Shown here: piece by piece, positions 9,124 through 18,464 of the stretch
Layout: each line of letters opens with the position of its first letter
Numbering within the stretch: the stretch's first letter is position 1
Source: a bacterium
Lineage (GTDB): Bacteria > DUMJ01
Length of the DNA: 40,292 nucleotides
Assembly: GCA_014360335.1 (NCBI GenBank)
Contig: JACIXS010000348.1
Coordinates: 1-40,292, forward strand
Direction: 5' to 3'
The notes under the pieces: model-generated
What the model saw: the letters and a program-made list of their open reading frames with translations, nothing else
Database searches by the model: none
What the model was told of the DNA's origin: nothing
Translations under genes and position numbers: made by a program

Positions 9124-9132
9124 TGGTACAAT
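9124..9132 (+). promoter_or_regulatory. Extended -10 promoter for the short-chain dehydrogenase
   Basis: TGGTACAAT matches the extended -10 pattern TGnTATAAT with one mismatch. No good -35 hexamer lies 16-18 nt upstream. Transcription would begin near 9139, leaving a very short leader that starts close to the GGAGGAGG ribosome site at 9141-9148. Plausible but weakly supported. Confidence 0.4.
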
Positions 9133-9153
9133 TAACTGCAGGAGGAGGAAACA

Positions 9154-9882
9154 ATGAAAAATAATCTAGTAGGTAGAGTAGCTTTAATTACTGGGGCAAG
9201 TAGAGGGATAGGTAGAGCAATAGCTTTACTCTTAGGACAGAACGGAGTAAACCTAGCGGTAAATGCGCGTTCGGAAGAGTCTCTTTCTGTATTGAAAGAA
9301 GATTTAAATCCCTATGGGATAGATGTTCTTATCTGTCCAGGTGACCTTAAAGACCCAATAATACCGTCAATAATAATTAAGAAGGTAATAAATCACTTTG
9401 GCAGATTAGACATACTTATAAATAATGCAGGAGTAGCTCTGGCTAAACCTCTTACTGAAACAACGATAGAAGAGTGGGATACAATGATGGCGGTAAATGC
9501 CCGTGCTCCTTTTTTATTAAGCAAGGAAGCTATTCCTTACCTCAAGAGGTCAGATATTGCTACTATTATAAATATCTCCTCTGTAGTAGGCACAAAAGGA
9601 TACGTAAATCAAGGGGCATATACCGCTTCTAAACATGCACTTATGGGATTTACTAAAGTGCTAGCCCAAGAGGTCTTCCAGGACGGTATCAGGGTTCACG
9701 TAATATCTCCAGGTGGAGTTGCAACGAGTATGATAGAGTTAACAAGACCAGACATAGACCCAGCAACGCTTATATCTCCCGAGGAAATAGCAGAGATAGT
9801 TCTATTTCTGCTTACCCACAGGGGCAATGCGGTTATAGATGAGATCAATGTTCGCAGATCTGCCACTCCTCCTTGGAGATAA
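9154..9882 (+). CDS. Short-chain dehydrogenase/reductase (FabG-like)
   Basis: 242 residues, classical SDR. The NAD(P)-binding TGASRGIG is at 13-20, the structural NNAG at 90-93, and the catalytic triad is Ser143, Tyr156 and Lys160 (ISSVVG...YTASK). Arg residues near the end of beta2 (NARSEES) hint at NADP(H) preference. The product could be 3-oxoacyl-ACP reductase or another alcohol/ketone oxidoreductase; the short C-terminus ending RRSATPPWR does not settle it. It is a single-gene unit with a strong GGAGGAGG ribosome site 5 nt before the ATG. It is divergent from the nagB-like operon and ends only 7 nt from the convergent stop of miaB, leaving no room for a dedicated terminator between them. 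Confidence 0.88.
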   Translation: MKNNLVGRVALITGASRGIGRAIALLLGQNGVNLAVNARSEESLSVLKEDLNPYGIDVLICPGDLKDPIIPSIIIKKVINHFGRLDILINNAGVALAKPLTETTIEEWDTMMAVNARAPFLLSKEAIPYLKRSDIATIINISSVVGTKGYVNQGAYTASKHALMGFTKVLAQEVFQDGIRVHVISPGGVATSMIELTRPDIDPATLISPEEIAEIVLFLLTHRGNAVIDEINVRRSATPPWR

Positions 9883-9889
9883 GAACAGA

Positions 9890-11170
9890 CTATTCTACTT
9901 TTTCCCCTTTTAGCGTATATTCGCTTGCCTCTTTTATCCTTACCTTTACTATTGTTCCAGGTTCTATCTTTTCATCTATAACAACTACCTTATTAGTCCT
10001 AGTTCTCCCCCTTGACTGATTCGGAAACTTAGTCTTAGCTTCCTCTATAAGAACCTCTTGAATAGTACCTATAAGCCTCTCATTTAATTCTTTTGATATC
10101 TCATTCTGAACCTGATTAAATATCTCATATCTTCTCTGCTTTACTTCATATGGTAGGTCTGGAAGTTCTGATGCCTTAGCCATAGGTCTTCTGGAAAATA
10201 TAGCTGAATATACCTGGTCAAACTTTATCTCTTTTATAAATGCTAAGAGCTCTTCAAATTCCTCTTCTGTCTCAGTCGGATAACCGATTATTATATCTGT
10301 AGTTAGAGCTATACCTGGTATTGCATTTCTAACCTTCTCTATCAGTCTCCTATACTGGTCCTTTGTATAGTTCCTATTCATAAGTCTAAGTATCCTGTCA
10401 TTTCCTCCCTGGACAGGAAGATGCAGGTGTTCACATACCTTAGGAAGTTCTGCCATAGCCTTTATAAGCTCATCAGACATATCCTTCGGATGTGACGTGG
10501 TAAACCTAATCCTTTCTAGGCCCTCTATATCATTAAGTCTATAGAGGAGTTGGGCAAAGGTCATCTCTCCAGGGATATCTTTTCCATAGGAGTTTACGTT
10601 CTGTCCAAGTAGGACTATCTCCTTTGCCCCTCTTGCCACAAGTCCCTTTGCCTCTTCTATGATTAACTCACTAGGTTTACTCCTCTCTCTCCCTCTTACA
10701 TAAGGAACTATGCAATAACTACAGAAGTTATTGCACCCCTCCATAATCCTTATAAAAGAAGATACCTTTGCCTTTTCAGGCAAAACTATCTCCCACTCAG
10801 TCTTCTTCTCTTCTACGTAGAGTCTTTTACCATCATTTAGAAGTTCTGGGATATTGAGAAAGTCAAATGTTCCAACTACCTTATCTACGTATGGAAATCT
10901 CTCTAATATCTTTTCTTTATGAGCCTGTGCATAACAACCAGCCACCACTATAATAGGATTACCTTTTTCTTTCAGTTTCTTAAACTCTCCTATTCTTCCT
11001 TCTATACGAATTTCAGACCGCCTTCTAACAGAACAGGTGTTTAAGATGATGAGATCTGCAAGTTCTGGCGAATCCACCTCTATATTCCCATTTTTCTTCA
11101 AAAGAACCGCTAGTTCTTCGCTCTGTTTTTCATTCATCTGACATCCAATAGTCCATATGTAGAACTTCAT
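9890..11170 (-). CDS. miaB: tRNA-2-methylthio-N6-dimethylallyladenosine synthase
   Basis: 426-residue radical SAM methylthiotransferase that converts i6A37 to ms2i6A37 in tRNA using two 4Fe-4S clusters. The N-terminal UPF0004 domain carries Cys10, Cys46 and Cys79 (TIGCQMN, NTCSVR, AGCYAQ). The radical SAM cluster is Cys146, Cys150 and Cys153 in EGCNNFCSYCIVPYVRGRERS, whose tail is characteristic of MiaB rather than MtaB or RimO. A TRAM RNA-binding domain occupies about 362-424. It is the last gene of the long arginine/translation operon, starting in a 4-nt overlap with glyS and ending 7 nt from the convergent dehydrogenase. Its substrate is made by MiaA, encoded at 5086-6000. Confidence 0.95.
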   Translation of the reverse strand: MKFYIWTIGCQMNEKQSEELAVLLKKNGNIEVDSPELADLIILNTCSVRRRSEIRIEGRIGEFKKLKEKGNPIIVVAGCYAQAHKEKILERFPYVDKVVGTFDFLNIPELLNDGKRLYVEEKKTEWEIVLPEKAKVSSFIRIMEGCNNFCSYCIVPYVRGRERSKPSELIIEEAKGLVARGAKEIVLLGQNVNSYGKDIPGEMTFAQLLYRLNDIEGLERIRFTTSHPKDMSDELIKAMAELPKVCEHLHLPVQGGNDRILRLMNRNYTKDQYRRLIEKVRNAIPGIALTTDIIIGYPTETEEEFEELLAFIKEIKFDQVYSAIFSRRPMAKASELPDLPYEVKQRRYEIFNQVQNEISKELNERLIGTIQEVLIEEAKTKFPNQSRGRTRTNKVVVIDEKIEPGTIVKVRIKEASEYTLKGEKVE

Positions 11171-13167
11171 AGTCTCTCTTCCACCTTGGTTAAGTCTCCA
11201 AAAGGAGCAAATAGCCTATAAGTTTCTTTCAACAGAGAAAGCCTATTATTCCTTATCTTCTCATCATCTACCATTACAAAGACATTCTTGAAGAATCTAT
11301 CTAGCATCTCTACTAATGGTAAGAGTGTTTCATACCTTTCTTCTAATGAACTCATATCTTTAGGGAAATCCTTTATAAATCTATATAGATTCTCTTCGTC
11401 TTCTATTTGGAAATAGCTAGGATCACAGGCTGGTAAATCTTCTACATCTTTAGTAATCCTATAGCATCTCACTGCAGAGGTTATAAATAGAGGAAACGAA
11501 TCTTTAATAGATAGCTTCTGTAACGTGAGTGCAGTATTGGTAATCTTTGCTACTGAGGTAGTATCAAGCCCTAAAGCTGACTCTACTAGGTCTCGCTTTA
11601 TCCCTCTATTCAAAAGATAGGCGTATAACCTCTGAGTTAGAAAGTTCCAAACCTCATTTTTATCTTTACATTCGAGTATATCCATAATGGGTCCAAGTTC
11701 CACATCTATATCATTGTCTCCCAACAGAGAGACCAATGTATAGGCAGACTTTCTAAGACCATAGGGGTCCTGAGATCCAGAAGGGATATAACCTTCATTA
11801 AAGTGAGAAACTATATCATACATCTTTTCAGATATAGCCAAAAGTTTAGCACCTAAAACTTGAGGATTCTCACTCTCATGGTAGTATATACTCTTCCAAA
11901 CTTCTTCCTTCTCATTGAGCCTTGCGTATATTCCACCCATAATCCCATGTAACTCTGGGAATTCTTTTACCATCTCTGTAGTTCTGTCGGTCTCACATAA
12001 GTCAAGAGCGGTATTAAGGTCGTCTTTAATATCATAGAGTCTTAGCGCATCGATTAGATAATTTAGGACCAGCCTCATCCTCTCTACCTTATCTTTCAGT
12101 GTCCCTTCCTCTCCAGGTAGACTTATCTTCTCTAAATCTTTTATCCTATCCTTTAGAGGTATAGAGGTGTCTCTTTTATAGAAAAACTTTGCATCGCTAA
12201 ATCTAGCTGATATAACTCTTTCATTCCCTCGCCTTATATTTTCTTCTGCTTTATCTCCCATATTGCTCACTATAATGAACCCGTTATATAAAGATCCATC
12301 CTTCTCTAAAGGGATATATCTCTGGTGGTGTATCATAACAGTTGTAAGTATTTCTCTTGGTATCTCTAGGAATTCTCTAGAAAATTCTCCAAGTATTATA
12401 AATGGAAACTCTACCAGGAAAGTTACCTCATTCAGAAGGTCCTCAGTAAGTATGGGTTTTGCCTGAATCTCGTAGGCTCTCTTTTCTACCTCTTTCAATA
12501 TATAGTCTCTTCTCTCTCTATGGTCAAACATTACAAAAGAAGACCTTAAAGTGTCTTTATAATCTTCTACCGCTTTTATCTCTAAGGGTCCTGGAGCTAA
12601 AAATCTATGGCCATAGGTATATCTATCTGACTTTACACCTGCCAATTCAAACGAAATCACTTCATCATCTAAGAGTGACAATAGCCATCTTATAGGCCTA
12701 GAGAATAAAAACTTCGTATCTTCCCAATACATATTCCTTTGGAATTCAAGGGAACTTATTAGCTCTTTAGATAGCTGTCCTAGCAAGTCCCTAACAGGTC
12801 TTCCTCCTGTTCTTATATAGGCAAAGGCATACTCTCCCTGTGAAGTAGTTTCAAATTTTATGTCTTCTATACTACATCCCTGTCTTTCGACAAAACCTAA
12901 CAAGGCTTTTGTTGGATGCCCATTACTGTCTAACGAGACATTTTTGGGTGGTCCCTTGACCTTTTTTATCTCATCCCTCTGTATGTCTTCTAACCCATAG
13001 ATAAATAATACAAGCCTCCTAGGTGTTGCAAATACCTCTATATCTTTATAATCTATACGATATCTATCCAATAAATTTTTGGTTTTATCTTCTATCTGTT
13101 CTATAATATTGGGAAAGATTCCAGCTGGAAGCTCTTCGGTCCCTATCTCAAGAAGAAAAGTCCTCAT
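11167..13167 (-). CDS. glyS: Glycyl-tRNA synthetase beta subunit
   Basis: The beta subunit of the bacterial alpha2beta2 glycyl-tRNA synthetase carries most tRNA recognition. I place the start at the ATG at 13167, giving [16 protein letters not shown], the invariant GlyS N-terminus. It is preceded by AAGGAG at a good distance and forms an ATGA overlap with glyQ. The longer frame from 13206 adds 13 non-conserved residues inside glyQ and is probably not used. The protein is then 666 residues, near the family norm of about 690. [15 protein letters not shown] and [10 protein letters not shown] are visible family motifs, and the C-terminal ~100 residues form the anticodon-binding region. Next gene: miaB, 4-nt overlap. 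Confidence 0.94.
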   Translation of the reverse strand: MRTFLLEIGTEELPAGIFPNIIEQIEDKTKNLLDRYRIDYKDIEVFATPRRLVLFIYGLEDIQRDEIKKVKGPPKNVSLDSNGHPTKALLGFVERQGCSIEDIKFETTSQGEYAFAYIRTGGRPVRDLLGQLSKELISSLEFQRNMYWEDTKFLFSRPIRWLLSLLDDEVISFELAGVKSDRYTYGHRFLAPGPLEIKAVEDYKDTLRSSFVMFDHRERRDYILKEVEKRAYEIQAKPILTEDLLNEVTFLVEFPFIILGEFSREFLEIPREILTTVMIHHQRYIPLEKDGSLYNGFIIVSNMGDKAEENIRRGNERVISARFSDAKFFYKRDTSIPLKDRIKDLEKISLPGEEGTLKDKVERMRLVLNYLIDALRLYDIKDDLNTALDLCETDRTTEMVKEFPELHGIMGGIYARLNEKEEVWKSIYYHESENPQVLGAKLLAISEKMYDIVSHFNEGYIPSGSQDPYGLRKSAYTLVSLLGDNDIDVELGPIMDILECKDKNEVWNFLTQRLYAYLLNRGIKRDLVESALGLDTTSVAKITNTALTLQKLSIKDSFPLFITSAVRCYRITKDVEDLPACDPSYFQIEDEENLYRFIKDFPKDMSSLEERYETLLPLVEMLDRFFKNVFVMVDDEKIRNNRLSLLKETYRLFAPFGDLTKVEERL

Positions 13168-14015
13168 ACCAATTCTCCTTTCATCTCTAAGTATAGCCTT
13201 GCACATTCCCTTGCTAATGCTCTCACCCTACCTATGTATGATACCCTTTCTGTGTATGAGAGCATCCCTCCAGCATCTAAGAGGTTAAATATATGCGAAC
13301 ACTTAAGTGTGTGGTCATAGGCTGGCAAGACAAGTTTAAGCCCTAATAATCTATTAGCCTCTCTTTCACAATCATCAAAGAAATCCCTTAGTGTTCTATT
13401 ATCTCCATTCAAAAGCGCATATTTGGAGAATTCAACTTCTTCTTGGAATCTTACATCCCCATAGGTAATATCATTATTCCAGAGTAGGTCAAACACGTTA
13501 TCTTTCTCCTGGACATACATAGCTATCCTTTCCAATCCGTAAGTAATCTCTGCTGATACTACATCTACTGGAAGCCCTCCCATCTGCTGAAAATAGGTAA
13601 ACTGGGTAATTTCCATACCATCAAGCCAGACCTCCCAGCCTAAACCCCAAGCACCAAGTGTTGGAGATTCCCAGTTATCTTCAACAAATCTTATATCATG
13701 CAGTAAAGGGTCTATCCCCAAAGCTTTTAAACTTTCTATATAGATATCCTGAACGTTAGAAGGAGCAGGTTTTAATATAACCTGTAGTTGATAGTATTTG
13801 CCCAACCTATTTGGATTCTCTCCAAATCTGCCGTCCGCTGGTCTTCTGCTTGGTTGCACGTATGCAACATTCCATCTCTCCTTGCCTAAAGCCCTGAAGA
13901 ATGTATCTGGACTCATAGTTCCAGCCCCAACTTCCATATCGTACGGTTGAGTTATAATACAATTCTGTTCCTGCCAAAAATCTAATAATTTTAATATTAC
14001 TTCTTGAAATGTCAT
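13164..14015 (-). CDS. glyQ: Glycyl-tRNA synthetase alpha subunit
   Basis: 283 residues, the normal length for GlyQ, the catalytic subunit that activates glycine and joins with GlyS. Highly conserved blocks are visible: [20 protein letters not shown] at 13-32, [10 protein letters not shown] at 35-44, [20 protein letters not shown] at 50-69, and [20 protein letters not shown] at 127-146. C-terminal [19 protein letters not shown] is also typical. The start overlaps recO by 4 nt and the end overlaps glyS by 4 nt. The era-recO-glyQ-glyS order is the one common in Firmicutes and related lineages. Confidence 0.97.
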   Translation of the reverse strand: MTFQEVILKLLDFWQEQNCIITQPYDMEVGAGTMSPDTFFRALGKERWNVAYVQPSRRPADGRFGENPNRLGKYYQLQVILKPAPSNVQDIYIESLKALGIDPLLHDIRFVEDNWESPTLGAWGLGWEVWLDGMEITQFTYFQQMGGLPVDVVSAEITYGLERIAMYVQEKDNVFDLLWNNDITYGDVRFQEEVEFSKYALLNGDNRTLRDFFDDCEREANRLLGLKLVLPAYDHTLKCSHIFNLLDAGGMLSYTERVSYIGRVRALARECARLYLEMKGELV

Positions 14016-14734
14016 ACATTCACCTCTTCAGACTTAAGTCTTATATTTGTATGATAGATTCTAAAATTTGCTATTATATTCTCTATCTCTTCCATCAAAT
14101 ATTGTGGTATCTCTCTCTTTACAGCCTCACTCAACTTTATGATAGCATACTCTTTTAATAATGTAAGCACAGAATTAGAAACAGTTATAACATCATCCGC
14201 TTTCTCGATACAATCATTACATAAAACCCCGCCCATTGAGGAACTAAAACTAGTAATCTCTCTTCTTCCACAGATACATCTGTCCAATCGCATCTTATAT
14301 CCAGCCAAAGCTAAGGCATTGATCCAGAAGAATATATATACCGAATTAATATTCTCATAATCATTCATAGCACTCATAGTTCCAAACAAAAGCTTAAATA
14401 TTTCAGGACTTTCTTCGTTTTCTTGGACTATGTATTGGATAAATTCTATTATTCTACTCACAAGGAGATACTTTTTTATATCCCTTACAAGATTTGGAAA
14501 CGTCTTTATAAGTTCGACCCCTTTAATAATATCAAAGGTCTTTCCAATATGTATCCAACACCTTACAAGATTAAAAGGCTCTAAACTTCCTGCCATTTTA
14601 CTAGATATCCTTCTGGAGCTTCTAGCTACCGCTCTTAATTTACCCCTTTCTCTAGTAAGAAAGACAATTAATCTATCCTTCTCTCCGATATTCTCACGAG
14701 AAAGGATAATACCAGTAATATAATAGGAATTCAT
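14012..14734 (-). CDS. recO: DNA repair protein RecO
   Basis: 240 residues. RecO anneals single strands and, with RecR, loads RecA onto SSB-coated DNA. The N-terminal OB-fold is recognisable from [20 protein letters not shown] and [14 protein letters not shown] (residues 6-42). A zinc-finger-like set Cys153, Cys155, Cys172 and Cys175 (CICG...LCNDC) lies in the helical C-terminal domain, as in many RecO proteins. It lies 21 nt after era and overlaps glyQ by 4 nt, a conserved neighbourhood that strengthens the call for an otherwise divergent protein. Confidence 0.92.
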   Translation of the reverse strand: MNSYYITGIILSRENIGEKDRLIVFLTRERGKLRAVARSSRRISSKMAGSLEPFNLVRCWIHIGKTFDIIKGVELIKTFPNLVRDIKKYLLVSRIIEFIQYIVQENEESPEIFKLLFGTMSAMNDYENINSVYIFFWINALALAGYKMRLDRCICGRREITSFSSSMGGVLCNDCIEKADDVITVSNSVLTLLKEYAIIKLSEAVKREIPQYLMEEIENIIANFRIYHTNIRLKSEEVNV

Positions 14735-14755
14735 AGGAATATTATATCACAGTAG

Positions 14756-15631
14756 TTAGCTATAGACTAACTCTTCAACCCATCTAGCCTTCTTACGCCA
14801 CTTCTCTTTTACCTTTACCCAAAGATCAAGATAGACCTTCTTTCCAAGGAGAGCCTCTAGTTCTTCTCTAGCTAAGGTTCCAATCTCCTTAAGCTTCTTA
14901 CCATTCTTCCCTATAATGATACCTTTCTGGGAATCTTTCTCTACAAATATTATTGCTCTTATATAAAATATATTCTCTTTCTCATAAAATTCTTCAAGGG
15001 CTACCGCTATACTGTAAGGTATCTCCTGATAGGTGAGTAGGATAGCCTTCTCTCTTATAATTTCTCTTATCCTATCCTCTATAGGTTCTGTTGTCTTGGT
15101 ATCGTCAGGATAGTACTGTGGACCTTCAGGTAGATATTTCTCTATAGTTTCTTCTAACTTATCTAAGTTCGTTCTATATAGAGCGGATATAGTAACAACT
15201 TCATCATAGTTGGTAATATTTATCTTATCTTTTACACTCTCAACCGGGTCACTATGTACTAGGTCACACTTATTTATTACTAGTATCTTTTTGGTGTTAT
15301 ACTTTGGTAAGACATATCTATCTATATAGATATCTTCATCTGTAATCTCTGTAACATCTACTAAAAAGAGAACAAGGTCTACATCATCTTCTAGGGCGGA
15401 TATGGCATTTTTTACCATATATTCTCCAAGGTTATCCTTAGGTTTATGAATCCCAGGAGTATCTAGAAACATTATCTGTATATCATCCTTTGTGAGGATA
15501 CCTAATATATTCTTTCTAGTAGTTTGGGGTCTATCTGAGATGATACTTATCTTTTCTCCAATAAGAGCATTTAAAAGTGTAGACTTTCCAACATTTGGTC
15601 TTCCAACAATCGTTACTAATCCTGACCTCAT
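14756..15631 (-). CDS. era: GTPase Era
   Basis: Era binds 16S rRNA and helps mature the 30S subunit. I choose the ATG at 15631 (291 residues, starting MRSGLVTIVGRPNVGKST), which has AGGTGG at the right distance. A GTG at 15640 abutting the upstream stop would add only three residues and lacks such a site. G1 is GRPNVGKST, G2 the PQTTR region, G3 DTPG, G4 NKCD and G5 SAL. The C-terminal KH domain carries GIIIGKNGKKLKEIGTLARE. It follows a class III aminotransferase gene and precedes recO. Confidence 0.96.
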   Translation of the reverse strand: MRSGLVTIVGRPNVGKSTLLNALIGEKISIISDRPQTTRKNILGILTKDDIQIMFLDTPGIHKPKDNLGEYMVKNAISALEDDVDLVLFLVDVTEITDEDIYIDRYVLPKYNTKKILVINKCDLVHSDPVESVKDKINITNYDEVVTISALYRTNLDKLEETIEKYLPEGPQYYPDDTKTTEPIEDRIREIIREKAILLTYQEIPYSIAVALEEFYEKENIFYIRAIIFVEKDSQKGIIIGKNGKKLKEIGTLAREELEALLGKKVYLDLWVKVKEKWRKKARWVEELVYS

Positions 15632-15640
15632 AGAAACCAC

Positions 15641-17029
15641 CTATCTCTTAAATATGGAACCAAGAATAGTCTTACCACTTGCTAGAGCAATCCGGGTGAT
15701 TGTAGGGTGAGACCTTAATAGGTCATCCATAGCATCGACAAATCTATCTAGGTCTTCCCGAGATATGATAAGAGGTGGCTCTAGTCTAATGACATTTGGA
15801 TTATTGAGAGTATAGGCAGTTATAATATGATATCTATTGAGAAGTTCTCCAGCAACTAGAGAACCTAAATATTCGCTGGTTATCTTACTAACCCCACCGC
15901 CAGTAATCTTATCTAGGATTCCTCCCTCTGGCTGATAAAACTCTAGACCTATCATAAGACCTCTACCCCTTACATCTTTTATAATCTTGTATTTCTCTTT
16001 TAGGTTTAGCAATTTATTCAAGAAATATTCACCCTTTACCTTTGCTTGCTCAGGAAGATTCTCCTTTACTATTACATCTATGGTAGAGATACCAGCGGAC
16101 ATAGCCCAAGAGTTTCCACCGAAGGTTGATGTATGGAGTAAACATCTATCTAAACCACCATAACCCTTTTCCCATACTTCATCGGTAGAGATAGTAGCCC
16201 CTATTGGCATTATACCCCCACCTAAAGATTTAGCCAGACACATAATATCTGGCGTTACCTCTTCCCTCTGACAGGCAAACATATATCCTGTTCTACCAAA
16301 ACCAGTCTGTATCTCATCGACTATGAGTAACGTTCCATACTTACTGCAGAGCTCCCTTGCAGACCTAAGATATCCATCAGGAGGAACAATAACTCCTCCT
16401 TCGCCTTGGATAGGTTCTACTATAAAACCAGCAACATCTCTAGGCCTCAATGCAGACTCTAATGCAGATATATCTCCAAATGGAATCTCCCTTACATCTT
16501 GTATTAAAGGGTCAAAGGGCTTACGATATTTTTCTCTTCCTGTAACGGATAAGGCTCCAAAGGTTTTACCGTGAAAAGAATTTGTACAGTATACAAATAC
16601 CTTTCTACCTGTAGATATCCTCGCCAATTTAAGAGCAGATTCTACCGCTTCTGCCCCACTATTACAGAAGAAGGTATGCTTTAAACCTTTGGGAGATATC
16701 ATTGCTAGGTTATGGGCTAATCCAGCAGAGAGTTTATTTAATGATGCCTGCAGGATATTAGGTCTATCCTTTACCTTCTCTATAGCAGATATTATATCTG
16801 GATGATTGTGGCCAAGATTCAGAGCTCCATAACCACCTAGAAAATCTGTATATCTATTCCCTTTATCATCCCAGATGTACGCACCCTGTGCCTTTACAAA
16901 GTTTTTATCAAAGTCTAAAAGGGATAAAAGTCTTGCAAGCCCAGGATTCACAAATTCTCTATGTAGACTTCTATTTGTCTCTCTATCAAAACTTAATATC
17001 TCTTCTAAGGTTAATAACTTTTCCATCAT
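15641..17029 (-). CDS. Class III aminotransferase, putrescine/ornithine aminotransferase-like
   Basis: 462-residue fold-type I PLP enzyme. The cofactor lysine is probably Lys267 in CLAKSLGGGIMPIGA, with Asp238 in LLIVDEIQTGFGRTG contacting the pyridine nitrogen and FFCNSGAEAVESALKLAR at 120-137. The ~60-residue N-terminal extension and overall length resemble the PatA/YgjG putrescine aminotransferase group rather than the ~390-residue ArgD. ArgD itself is encoded at 22781-23950, so this is a second, distinct class III enzyme in the arginine operon. Candidates are putrescine, ornithine, cadaverine or 4-aminobutyrate transamination; sequence alone does not decide. It lies 12 nt after argH. Confidence 0.85.
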   Translation of the reverse strand: MMEKLLTLEEILSFDRETNRSLHREFVNPGLARLLSLLDFDKNFVKAQGAYIWDDKGNRYTDFLGGYGALNLGHNHPDIISAIEKVKDRPNILQASLNKLSAGLAHNLAMISPKGLKHTFFCNSGAEAVESALKLARISTGRKVFVYCTNSFHGKTFGALSVTGREKYRKPFDPLIQDVREIPFGDISALESALRPRDVAGFIVEPIQGEGGVIVPPDGYLRSARELCSKYGTLLIVDEIQTGFGRTGYMFACQREEVTPDIMCLAKSLGGGIMPIGATISTDEVWEKGYGGLDRCLLHTSTFGGNSWAMSAGISTIDVIVKENLPEQAKVKGEYFLNKLLNLKEKYKIIKDVRGRGLMIGLEFYQPEGGILDKITGGGVSKITSEYLGSLVAGELLNRYHIITAYTLNNPNVIRLEPPLIISREDLDRFVDAMDDLLRSHPTITRIALASGKTILGSIFKR

Positions 17030-17041
17030 ACTTTTATTATA

Positions 17042-18463
17042 CTATAAATTCAAAACCAACTCTTCTATACTTACAGAAGCTATACTCTCTATCTGGCTCT
17101 GGCTCTCCTCTAACCACCTCCTATTTAGAAGAATCTGATACTCAACCTGATTTCTACCTGTCCCTCCATAGGTATCCCTTCTAGTTACAGCATTCTCAAA
17201 TGAAAAGAAGTCTTCTGGAAGCTCTAAAAACTCTTCATGGAATTTTCTCCATTCATCCTTGCTTAGCTCGCTAAAGAGTTTATTATGTTCTTGGCAATAA
17301 AATACTACATTTCTAACTATATGATGAGCAGACCTGAACGGAATTCCTCTATTTACTAGAAAATCTGCTAGGTCTGTTGCTAGCAAAAATTCATTCTCTA
17401 GATTTTCTCTTATCTTCTCCCTATCGAATTCTATATTCTCCAACAAACCTTTAAAGACTCTAAGCAAGATAAGGAAGGAATGAGAAGCCCTAAAGATAAC
17501 CTTTTTATCTATCTGTAGATCTCTATTGTATGTAAGAGGTAAGCCCTTCATCATAACTACAAGTGTGTCTAGATATCCTAGATACTCACCTACTGAACCT
17601 CTTACTAACTCTGCTATATCTGGATTCCTCTTCTGCGGCATCATACTGCTTCCAGTTGTGTAGCCAGGGTTTATCTTTACAAATCCAAAGAGAGGATTAC
17701 TCCATATAACTATTTCTTCCCCAAATCTACTCATATGAATAGAGGTAACGAGCATATTGAACATGTATTCCAATAAATAATCCCTGTCACTTACAGTGTC
17801 CATACTGTTAGCGGTAGGCTTATTGAATCTCAAAATCTCCGAGACCAAAAATCTATCATAAGGGAAATCTAATCCAGCTAACGCGCCAGAGCCTAGAGGA
17901 CACTCATTCAATCTTGGGTATGAAGAGTAAAAACGAGAAAAGTCTCTCTTTAGCATCTCCACATATGCCAAAAGATGATGGGAAATGAGTACGGGTTGGG
18001 CAGGCTGTAGATGGGTAAATCCAGGTAATACTATGTCTAAGGATATACTAGCAAGGTCAACAAATGCCTTTACAATATCCCTAATTAGTATCAAGTGCTC
18101 TTTCAATTTATCCCTCAGATAGAGCCTCTCGTCAAGTGCTACTTGGTCATTCCTACTCCTAGCAGTATGAAGCTTCTTAGCAGGTTCTCCTATAAGACCT
18201 GTCAATTCAACCTCAGTAGCGGTGTGAACGTCTTCATATTTAGAGAAATCTATATCTTTTTTATCTTTTAACTTATATAGCCCATCTATAATAACCTTTG
18301 CCTCATCCTGGTTTATAATTCCACCTCTATATAGGGCTACCGTATGGGCTATCCCTCCTAGGATATCGTAGTAAAATAGTTCCTTATCCTCATCTATAGA
18401 ATACGTAAAGACCTTTACAATATCTGGAAGTTCCTCATTAGCTGACCACAAAAACGTAGACAT
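17042..18463 (-). CDS. argH: Argininosuccinate lyase
   Basis: 473 residues. ArgH cleaves argininosuccinate to arginine and fumarate, the last arginine step. The fumarase/aspartase superfamily signature GSSMMPQKRNPD is at 271-282, the catalytic loop serine lies within it, and THLQPAQP (150-157) carries the conserved histidine. HTARSRNDQVALDERL at 99-114 is specific to argininosuccinate lyases. The start is unambiguous: GGAGG lies just before the stop of carB and TAATATG links the two genes with a single base between. Confidence 0.97.
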   Translation of the reverse strand: MSTFLWSANEELPDIVKVFTYSIDEDKELFYYDILGGIAHTVALYRGGIINQDEAKVIIDGLYKLKDKKDIDFSKYEDVHTATEVELTGLIGEPAKKLHTARSRNDQVALDERLYLRDKLKEHLILIRDIVKAFVDLASISLDIVLPGFTHLQPAQPVLISHHLLAYVEMLKRDFSRFYSSYPRLNECPLGSGALAGLDFPYDRFLVSEILRFNKPTANSMDTVSDRDYLLEYMFNMLVTSIHMSRFGEEIVIWSNPLFGFVKINPGYTTGSSMMPQKRNPDIAELVRGSVGEYLGYLDTLVVMMKGLPLTYNRDLQIDKKVIFRASHSFLILLRVFKGLLENIEFDREKIRENLENEFLLATDLADFLVNRGIPFRSAHHIVRNVVFYCQEHNKLFSELSKDEWRKFHEEFLELPEDFFSFENAVTRRDTYGGTGRNQVEYQILLNRRWLEESQSQIESIASVSIEELVLNL

Positions 18464-18464
18464 A

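Noticed and set aside
9883-9900. Possible shared terminator between the converging dehydrogenase and miaB genes
   Set aside because: Only a four-base AGAA/TTCT stem is available; too weak to call.
13168-13206. Longer GlyS start from an upstream ATG
   Set aside because: The added 13 residues precede the invariant start of the family and lie inside glyQ; the ATG at 13167 has the better ribosome site and the ATGA overlap.
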